Assembly (NCBI GenBank): GCA_014529385.2 | Contig: CM043962.1 | Span: 35,555,598 to 35,619,597, forward strand | Direction: 5' to 3' | Length of the DNA stretch: 64,000 bases | Source of the DNA: Adiantum capillus-veneris | Lineage: Eukaryota; Streptophyta; Polypodiopsida; Polypodiales; Pteridaceae | Program-made: the position numbers and the translations under genes | The notes under the pieces: model-generated | What the model was told of the DNA's origin: nothing | Databases searched by the model: none | What the model saw: only the letters and a program-made list of their open reading frames with translations | Shown here: positions 56,701 through 64,000 of the stretch, one piece after another | Layout of the letters: every line of letters begins with the position of its first letter | Position numbering within the stretch: position 1 is the first letter of the stretch

Positions 56701-57516
56701 ACCTCGGTAAACATTGAACAACTCAAGTTCTTGTGGTTGATGCCCTTTTGAAGACAAAGCAACACCCATTGCTAATTGTCCCATCTCTATTTCTACCTTA
56801 AAGCCAATCCCTACTTACTGGCTTTCTGATACAAGCCTTAGTGAAGAAAAGAGCTAGGCATGCATTTGACATCTTCGCTTTTTTACCCCCTTCATTTAAG
56901 AGTCTTGTATGACGAGGCATCTTCTATGTTTATAAAATGAAATGATCCCTTCAGTTAAAGGTCTCATATGAATTCTTTTCATTTTTTTATTTTAAAATGC
57001 CAACATGAGCCTTTACCACCCCTTATTATAAACATGGTAACACACAAATAAGAAATAAGGCATATCTTCTCCGTGGCACAATCCATGTAGTAGCGTTCAC
57101 AAGCATGTACACACATACTTTGTGCCTTTATTTTTTGGCTTGCTAGAGTGTTTCTTGGCTTAACTAAAACTCAAAAATTTCAATTCTATTCCAAGAACCT
57201 CTTCTTTTGGCATAGGAACTTTTTCTTTTGTTATTGATAAGACTATACAATCCTTTAGGAGTTAATGTTTTTGTCCCCTCTTTGACCTTGGCACTTGTGA
57301 TAATGCTCATGTTGTATCCCTTCAGTGAAGACTTCGGTTGAATATAAAGGTCTTTTTACAAATTTAAGATAATTTTTCATCTATTACATATTAAACCTTG
57401 AAAAATAAGAGATGGGACTTGAACTTTTTCCACTAGGCAAGAGTTGTGATCTTAAGACTTGCTTTTCTCTTGGATAAACATAGCAATGACCATCACCACT
57501 TCTAAAATTTGCTTAA
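56701..57516. other. No gene seen; 3' flank of the roadblock gene
   Basis: AT-rich. It may contain the chromovirus 3' LTR on its left. On its right it is the 3' untranslated region of the minus-strand gene ending at 57517. A minus-strand AATAAA is present near 57127, about 390 bases past the stop. Confidence 0.4.
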
Positions 57517-57864
57517 TCAACTTTCAAGTGATTCATTATCTGAAGAAACTTCTTCCTCTTTTTCCACCACTGGGTCCTTCAAACCTTGAACCACAATCAG
57601 TGTGAATTGGGTTTCTGGTACAATAACAAACTCATGAGTTTCACTTCTGACACGGAGCATTTGCAGTTCAGTTTGGTTATCGATCTCGCGGATAGAGCTG
57701 CTTGCCATGGTTGTCAAGCCCACCACGTGTGCCGCATAGCTTGTTGTCAAATTATCCTGAGATAAGAATCACAATTTGAAAGGTAAAAATCAGCATTGTG
57801 CTCTGTGTATGCTTTCACTTGCGCATTTGACGTAACTTAGCCATCCATCCTTGTGATGGATGAT

Positions 57865-57907
<43 letters not shown>

Positions 57908-58366
57908 ACACATATACGTATATATGTAACCTAGATGAATCCCGGGTAAGCCCAGATTCACCTTTTAAGGAAAGTGCAAGGTATAGACTAACGGTAGTCA
58001 TCCACACGAGACTCAACCATAATGAAGCCTAGCACTAAAAATAGCATTAAATAGGAAAACTTAGCACAAAAGTAAGGTAGTTGATAGGGCATACGCACCA
58101 CATGCACAAAACTCTATTGCAAGCTGTAACATACTAACTTAGCTGGATTATTCTTTCACTCACCTCAGAAAAGGTAGAATGTAGGATGTTTCCTTCCTTG
58201 TCCACAATTATTGTACCTTTAACATTCTGCAAACTTTCTTCTAGGTTAGCCAGGTTGAGAAGATCATTCAAGTATGCCCACAAATTCATTAGCTTTAACC
58301 GAAAGGCGCTTTAGAAGTACATACCTTGATTCCATTAATCCTTTGCAATGCTCTTTGGACTTCGCT
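57517..58366 (-). CDS. Dynein light chain, roadblock/LC7 family
   Basis: Three minus-strand exons join in one open frame. Exon 58325-58366 (SEVQRALQRINGIK) ends at donor GTATGTAC. Exon 58164-58226 follows the acceptor TTTGCAG and reads VKGTIIVDKEGNILHSTFSE to donor GTGAGTG. Exon 57517-57756 follows ATCTCAG and reads DNLTTSYAAHVVGLTTMASS, IREIDNQTELQMLRVRSETH, EFVIVPETQFTLIVVQ, an acidic tail and TGA. This is the whole Roadblock/LC7 fold: helix 1, the GTIIVDKEGN strands, the long helix and the LRVRSETHEFVIVP strands. Roadblock subunits are homodimeric light chains of cytoplasmic and axonemal dynein. Only the start codon and a few residues are missing, probably in an upstream exon. The family is about 95-105 residues; this one has an extra acidic C-terminus. 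No internal stop, so it may be functional. Confidence 0.85.
57867..57905. repeat. (TG)n microsatellite in an intron
   Basis: About 19 TG units in the intron between the last two roadblock exons, followed by an ACACATATACGTATATATG palindromic stretch. Confidence 0.95.
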
Positions 58367-59115
58367 CTTCAGTAGTTCATGCAGGAAGAGACAGAAAATT
58401 GACCCTTCTTCACCAAATGTTGAGATTAAATGGGTTGCCAAAGTGCTTAAATTCACATAAAACCAAATAAACTGATCATCTGTGTTCAAAGGATGTGATT
58501 TACAACACAGAAATAGCCAATTGAGCGTTTGGGTCCACAAAATAGAGAAGTATGCATTGACAATGTATAGACTCATGGTAATCATCCACAAGACAATATA
58601 ACCATCAGCTCCATCATGGATATTATTGACTAAATACTAGAACATCCCCACTAATATCGTCAGTGCCCAATAGTGGGTATAGAACTAGGTACTGATGTAT
58701 GCTCACACACACGCGCGCGCGCATACATCAATGCAAAGATCTCCATACTGAGTTTCTGTCATAACTCTAGAGATGCAAGGCAGACTCGGGCACTACAAGA
58801 AGCACTAGATAGGAAAAATTAGCACAAAAATAAGGTAGTTGATAGGACATACACACCATGCACTTTAACATCCTCGTACAAACTTGCAAGCTGGCCAATA
58901 TCCTCGTAGTTTGTCTCAAGCACCTTGGACCTCCATGCATTCTAGCACATAGTCTAGCACATTACTTATTATGTGATGACCGTCATGCCTTTCACAAAGG
59001 TACCTTGTCACGATGCCTTTCTTTGTTGCCTGCCCCACCATGCAAGCCTCACAAACAACCTCCATTTCTGTGACTGCAATTGTCTGCACTGCAACCCATA
59101 TTTTGGTATCTTATG
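58367..59115. other. Upstream part or first intron of the roadblock gene
   Basis: No frame recognised. A 52-bp segment (TTAGCACAAAARTAAGGTAG and flanks) at about 58807-58858 also occurs in the intron at 58043-58100, so a small dispersed repeat is present twice. A CA/CG repeat lies at 58706-58722. The missing first exon with the start codon should be here or beyond the LINE. Confidence 0.5.
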
Positions 59116-60864
59116 TGTTTTTGCTTCAGCGGCTTAAAGCTAGAGTGCCTCAAGCAGGAGGCCCTTGGAGACCTTCCACCAGTTGGATTTTCACAGAGAT
59201 GCGCAGAGTTGGCCTGAGCAGGAGACTTTTGTTGTGAGCCTTCTTCGTTCCTCGGAGCAGCTAGGGAGAGGCCTGGAGCAGCACCAGCTTACTTGCACGG
59301 AGGAGCACCTGAGACAACCCCTTGTTTGGAACCCCATGGTCAGCACTCACAGAGGCCCACTTGGTTGGTAGTAGGCCTCATGTCTCTTGGGGCCCCATGG
59401 CAGAGGGTCCAGCACGCACTTTGGGTGACTGGCTACAGTTCTCAGGTTTGTCAAAGGAGCTTCAGAGCATCCAGCTACAGGGCATAAGAGGGGTGCAGAG
59501 CATGTGCTAGGACATCACAGAGGCAGTACTTGCTGAGTGGCTTACACCTATCGAGAGAGTAGCGCCCAGATGGATGGGGGCCTTCACGCGACTGGAGGTC
59601 CTTATCGCAGTTCGGGCTTGCTCAGAGACGGTATCCTACATGTTTTTCGAGCTACAGGGTGAGGGTCGGTTACACAGAGTCTCAGTCGAGGCCCCACAGG
59701 TTGCAGAGTATTGTTTTAAGAGGATCAGAGTTGTGGGCATCTATGGGAGGACTCGTGTCATAGATCCTGACCCAACGGCTCTTGAGACAGGCCACTGGAG
59801 GCTGTGGGCTTGGAAGAGCTATCCACTGGCACGAGTGCAGTGGGATCTTGGAGAGTGGTTTTGGAGGGACTCTTTCTCCTCAGCCGATCATCCAGGTGTT
59901 CTTTTCTTTCAGTACACTGTTCAAATGGGACGTAACATACTCATAGCACGGAGAGAGGCTCCTCCTACTGCAGCGCCTCATTGGCAGGAGGAGGGTCTCA
60001 CAGCTGAGTTCTTGTCAGCTTTTTGAGCGAGGCTGTGGGACGCCAGACAGCCGGAGCGAGTAACTTTGTTCCAACGGCTGGTTGCACATAGAGCTATAGC
60101 AGCGGGGAGCTGGCTTGTATATAGTGGTCTCTCAGCAGCATGTGCAGCTTGTGACCATCCTGTGGAGAGTCAACGTCATTGTCATGGGGATTGCCCTACG
60201 GCACAGCAGGTTTGGCTTCGTGCCCTTCGGCTGATGCCACCTCTTTCCACAGCACGGCAGTACACTTGGGGGGCAGCTGCTTGGTCCACTCTAACGGGCC
60301 CCACACTACAGTTTGAGATATCCTCCACCAGCAGGATGATAGTGATACAGGGGGTCGACCTACACTCCAGCCTGCTAAAGAGCTTACTCCACAGGAGTGG
60401 TGCAGTGAGAGAGAGGAGTGTTGGGAGCTCGTTTGCGGCCTGACACTCTCGTTCATCTAGCGGACCCGCTGCTTCAGCATCTTAGAGGCTCGCCTTGTAC
60501 CACCAGCAGAGACAGTTCAAGATTTTTGGCTAGAGTTGATCCATACTCTCAGGGGACACTTTGAGAGACTCCAGGAGTCCAGGGCAGCTCCGACCGCATG
60601 CGGGAGAGTGAGAGGCTTTCCTTCGACTCTGGCACCCTGGCCTTTCTTCACCATGGTCCAGGGTGTGCTCACATGGCACTACCGTCCACCTACATGGCTT
60701 TTCCCTCCTCCCATCTCTTGATTTAGCATCATTGTACATATGCTTTTTTTTCATTGGGAGCGTCTCCCCTTATGATTGTTGTAGCCCTCTCTAGTAGAGG
60801 TGGTTGTAGCCCTATGGGCAGTTTCATTAACTAGTAGAAGGATCTCTTTCTCGGAAAAAAAAAC
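59116..60864 (+). mobile_element. LINE 3' part, 5'-truncated
   Basis: GC-rich compared with its left flank. The longest frame, 59574-60026, reads MGAFTRLEVLIAVRACSETV, VIDPDPTALETGHWRLWAWK and GVLFFQYTVQMGRNILIA. The next, 60066-60443, reads LVAHRAIAAGSWLVYSGL and CAACDHPVESQRHCHGDC, the Cys/His zinc-binding region at the end of plant LINE ORF2 (zf-RVT type). RT and endonuclease are absent because of 5' truncation. The element ends in TCTCGG and a run of nine A at about 60855-60863, a typical LINE tail. It lies upstream of, or inside, the roadblock gene. Confidence 0.75.
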
Positions 60865-61119
60865 TATACTAAGGTGAACTTCAAGAGTGTGCCACTAGAG
60901 GCATCAACTCGTGAACATCGCATGGTCAGACCATAACACTAAACTTGCTTAAGATTATTTACTAGAAAAACTACATGGAGATGGATCCTCAAACCATAGA
61001 AAATTGTGAGGTGCGGCGGAAGTGAATGTTGAACTTTGCTCAAGATGAGTGCTCCGAATTGTGCTCAAGGGTTCCTTTTACTTACGGAAGGGAGAGCCTT
61101 CCGATAGCAGATCTTCCAG
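60865..61119. other. Spacer and LINE 5' end
   Basis: Short unassigned sequence. Composition becomes GC-rich at about 61015, near the likely 5' end of the next LINE. Confidence 0.4.
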
Positions 61120-63323
61120 ATGCGCTCGCTACTGCCACCGCGCCCCCCCCCCCCCCCCCCCTCACCATCGCTGCCCCCCCCTGCCCTCGCGCGCCTTTTG
61201 CCTTCAACTGCTGCGCGCCCCCCGCCCCACCCACTGCCCATCCTTCGTCGCTGCCCCACTCGCCTGCCGCCCCGCCATTCGCCTCAGCCCACCAGCCCCA
61301 CCTCCCAATACCTCCTATCCCGCCAGCCCCGCCTCGCATCCCCGGTTTTTTGCGCTCGTCTTCTTCCTCGATGTACTCGGGCAAAGAAGGCCTCCTCTCG
61401 TCAACGACTCTTCGCCTTCTCTTCACAACAGCAGACACAGATGGAGGCTCAAGCTCCGCCACAGAGGGACTCCCCCGAAGTCCCCTTGCCCGACCCCGCT
61501 GAGCTAACCATTCGACTTGCTCTTTCACCGACAGAGCAAGCGAGCCTAGCCGCAGAGGTAGAGCGCTTGCAGGCGACTTCTGTCATCTACAAGATTCTCA
61601 GCACCAGACATAGCAGAGGAGAGCCGAGTGACCTTCTATAGGCCCGCCTTCTTGTAGAGGTGGGCAAAATCTTGGACGTTCAGTTCCTCGGACGAGGCTA
61701 CTATCAGATCGAGTTTGAGACCTCCGAGATGGCGTCCAAGGTCATCGCCATGAGCCCCTTGACCATCCGAGCAATTTGAGCCCACTTTCGACAATGGAGA
61801 CATGGTTTTGACCCTGCTTCAGATGTGTTGGTAGAGGAGGCACACATTCCCATCTCCGTCTGCTTTCCTCGTTTGCGGAGGGAGTACCTACCACTTTTGT
61901 CCAAGATAGGCTCAGCGATTGGGACTGTCCTGGAGACACCTCGCACGGCAGCCTCGGTAGCTACCAAGGCGGCCAGCATTCCCTCAGTTCGCGTTCTGGT
62001 TAGGGATGCTCACACTCTCCCGAAGGTCATCCTCCTTCCTCGGGTGAGTGGGGGTTGGTTTAGACAGAGCGTGGAGTATTCGGGCCTCCCGAACCAGTGC
62101 TTCATTTGTTGACAGATGGGCCATCTTACGAAGGCCTGTCCACGGAGGAGGCTCCGACCTACACCACAGACTCAGTCCCAGCCTGCAAGGGCTGACCAGC
62201 AACCCCAGGCAGAGACACAGAGCACACAGGCAGAGCCACCCTCCGAGCCTGGGGCTCCAGCGGAGGAGGGATGGCAGTACGTTCGTGGTTGACGCTGGCA
62301 AGGGCCACAGTGACAGCCTGACACTCAGAGTGGTCCTCAGGCGCCTGCCCAGCGACAGTGGGTTCCCACGGGGAATCGATTCGGTCCTCTTGAGCAGGAC
62401 GAGGTCCCTGCTCCAGCCCCCACCTCACCTTCACCCTCGACAGCCCCTCCACCCCTCGAGTTTCCCCCCTCCTCATCAGTCTCCCCCCCGCCTCTTGTTC
62501 CCGCCGCCTCGCCCCTCTACCTTTGTTGGTCCCCCCCGCCCCTCTTCTCCCCCCCCCCCTCCCGCTCCAGTTCCACAGTCGACTCAGGGGGCAAGGCCAT
62601 CTCCGGCTGCTAGGAGATCTCTTGGCAACGCCTTTGCCACGAGTCGCTTGGCGAGAGAGGGATAGCCTTTCTTGCGACCCCCTCTACAGCTACAGACGTC
62701 TCCCTTCGCAGCAAACTGCAGTCCCTTGAGGTCTGACGAGCTTTGACATTCGGCGCCGATGGGACTTCTTTGCCTACGACTTTACACGCTTTCTCGGCGA
62801 CTCCTCATTAGACCTTGAGGTAGCCTGCTTCAAGGTTCATGTTCTGTTTCTTGCAGCCAGGGGGATAGAGGCCTTGGACTCGACAGTTGGCTTCTCTTTT
62901 CCCCTTTGCGGCAGGGACCAGACTGAGTGGACCCTCGACTCAGTGTTGGAGTGGTTGCATACACAGACCCTAGAGTTCTCTCACCACATGGGAGACCTAG
63001 GAGTTACAGACATGCTTTTGACTCTATGGCCATTGGCCAAGTTTGCGGTGACTCCTCCAGATGCAGCAGGATATAGACACATTGTGGTTCACTTCTTTGC
63101 TGATACTCAGTGCTCGCCATGCTATGTATACATTCATGAGGACTCCTGGACAGAGGAGGTTGCTTTACGTACGGCTCGCGCTACTTGGACTTGGGCCAGA
63201 CACTCTTTGCAGTCACGCCTATCTAGAGGACGCTCGAATGCAGATTACTCCCCATCCAAGCCAGCCTCGAAGATAGCACGTTTAGTTGATGCGGCAGCAT
63301 CTGTTCTTTCTCGCTCCCCATGA
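61120..63323 (+). pseudogene. LINE ORF1 (DUF4283-like, zinc knuckle)
   Basis: Pro-rich start containing a 19-C run (61143-61161). A likely start is ATG 61441 (MEAQAPPQRDSPEVPLPD). The RNA-binding core has FLGRGYYQIEFETSEMASKV, HFRQWRHGFDPASDVLVEEA, SVCFPRLRREYLPLLSKIG and VEYSGLPNQCFIC, then a TGA and QMGHLTKACP, a CCHC knuckle in which a TGA replaces the Gly codon. A long Pro-rich linker follows. A last domain from 62874 (MDSTVGFSFPLCGRDQTEW, YRHIVVHFFADTQCSPCYVY) is open to the TGA at 63321-63323. Frameshifts and stops (TAG at 61639, TGA near 61778 and 62111) show it is inactive. Order matches ORF1 of plant L1-type LINEs. Confidence 0.75.
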
Positions 63324-64000
63324 GGATCGTCTCATGGAACGTGCAGGGACTAGGTGGACCCCAGTTTCAGCGTCAGAGCGGCCGACTACGTCAGGAGCTT
63401 CAGTGTTGCCTTGTGGGAGGAGAGATTGATCTCCTTATGCTATAGGAGCATCATCGGTGTGAGAGCCGTATTAGACGTTGTGGTCAGCTCTTGTGTGGAC
63501 GATATGATACTTTTTGGTCAGCTGCTTTTGGACCTGGAGGCATCCAAGGTGGAGTATGTATGACTATTGCAAATTCTTTGCAACAGGCCATTGTGGATAG
63601 AGGGATTAGTGTGCCAGGCAGGGCTCAGTGGATCACTATGCAGGTTCAGGGTTTCCTGAACATATATGCGCCCAATGTGGCGAGTGCACGAGCAGAGTTT
63701 TGGTCACAGATTGTTGAGTCTCTGCCGCAGGCAGAGCAGTGGTGCATAGGGGATGACTTCAACATGTTGGAGGACCCTTCTGACAGGATTGGTGGTAGCC
63801 ATGCTACTGTGCATGGAGTTGAGAGGTTTTGTATGACTCTGCAGGTTTCGGATGTGTGGCAGCACTCTAGCTTTGTGAGGTCCCCAAACAGCCTGGCCTT
63901 CTCTCGTTCGGACCGCAGAGTGGGAGGAGTGAATCTATCGCGGATAGATCGCTTCTACACTAGTGACCATTTCTATGACTTGGGTGGGACAATTGGCATT
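63320..64000 (+). pseudogene. LINE ORF2 apurinic-type endonuclease (cut by window end)
   Basis: The ATG at 63320 overlaps the ORF1 stop as ATGA. The frame reads MRIVSWNVQGLGG (catalytic Asn), then a TAG at 63443-63445 where Gln is expected before EHH (catalytic Glu kept). It continues FGPGGIQGGVCMTIAN, GFLNIYAPN (Tyr), WCIGDDFNMLEDPSDRIGG (Asp and Asn of GDFN) and VNLSRIDRFYTSDHF. All visible catalytic residues of an exonuclease-endonuclease-phosphatase fold LINE endonuclease are present. Only one stop in 227 codons. The final SDH box, RT and zinc region lie beyond the window. Confidence 0.85.

Noticed and set aside
61065-61528. Gly-rich minus-strand frames opposite LINE ORF1
   Set aside because: Antisense of Pro-rich GC sequence; the plus strand carries the recognisable ORF1 and the ATGA link to ORF2.

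Overview
This window looks like nuclear DNA from a land plant with a large, repeat-choked genome. Most of it is layered retroelement debris: Ty1/copia, Ty3/gypsy (including chromoviruses), LINEs and Penelope-like elements. Long dinucleotide microsatellites, introns with GT-AG borders and short plant-type LTRs primed by initiator tRNA-Met fit this. One gene, a roadblock/LC7 dynein light chain at 57.5-58.4 kb (minus strand), suggests a plant with motile sperm (fern, lycophyte, bryophyte or cycad-type gymnosperm), because flowering plants lack dynein motors. The species cannot be named from the sequence. There are no prokaryotic genes, CRISPR arrays or rRNA genes. | Layout. 1-9.9 kb is a nest. 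An old minus-strand copia (about 1.69-9.87 kb) is split by a fairly young plus-strand copia (2373-7510, two 279-bp LTRs, exact TATTC duplication) and by a 1.35-kb terminal-inverted-repeat element (7543-8894). Relics of another copia and a gypsy element lie to its left. 9.9-11.2 kb holds gypsy integrase and protease pieces. 11.2-13.8 kb is unassigned. 14.28-15.0 kb holds a candidate multi-exon host gene. 15.4-22.1 kb is the 3' half of an LTR element: an AT-rich stretch with a recurring palindrome, a 3.3-kb decayed coiled-coil reading frame, a polypurine tract and a 3' LTR. 22.6-25.8 kb holds copia gag scraps, a tRNA-like SINE and Lys/Glu-rich coding debris. 25.9-27.4 kb is an unrecognised, damaged gene with TATA box and intron. 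27.5-30.7 kb holds a chromovirus integrase, a hairpin element and a GC-rich block. | 30.9-47.7 kb is the most unusual part. Two Penelope-like (PLE) copies of one family lie in the same orientation. The first is 5'-truncated (31773-33335); the second is long (about 34.9-44.6 kb) and is interrupted by a copia element (36384-41791, minus) with a perfect CCAAC target duplication. A LINE follows directly (44.6-47.7 kb). | 48-56.7 kb is gypsy: a gag-like frame, a second element from LTR through gag, protease and RT fused by deletion to integrase, then a chromovirus ending in a chromodomain. 57.5-58.4 kb is the roadblock/LC7 gene. Two GC-rich LINEs follow: a 5'-truncated tail (59.1-60.86 kb) and the 5' half of another (61-64 kb) running off the end. 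| Nearly all element genes carry frameshifts and stops, many of them TAG where the family has glutamine, as expected from decay of methylated CAG. The roadblock gene is open across all visible exons and is the best candidate for a working gene.
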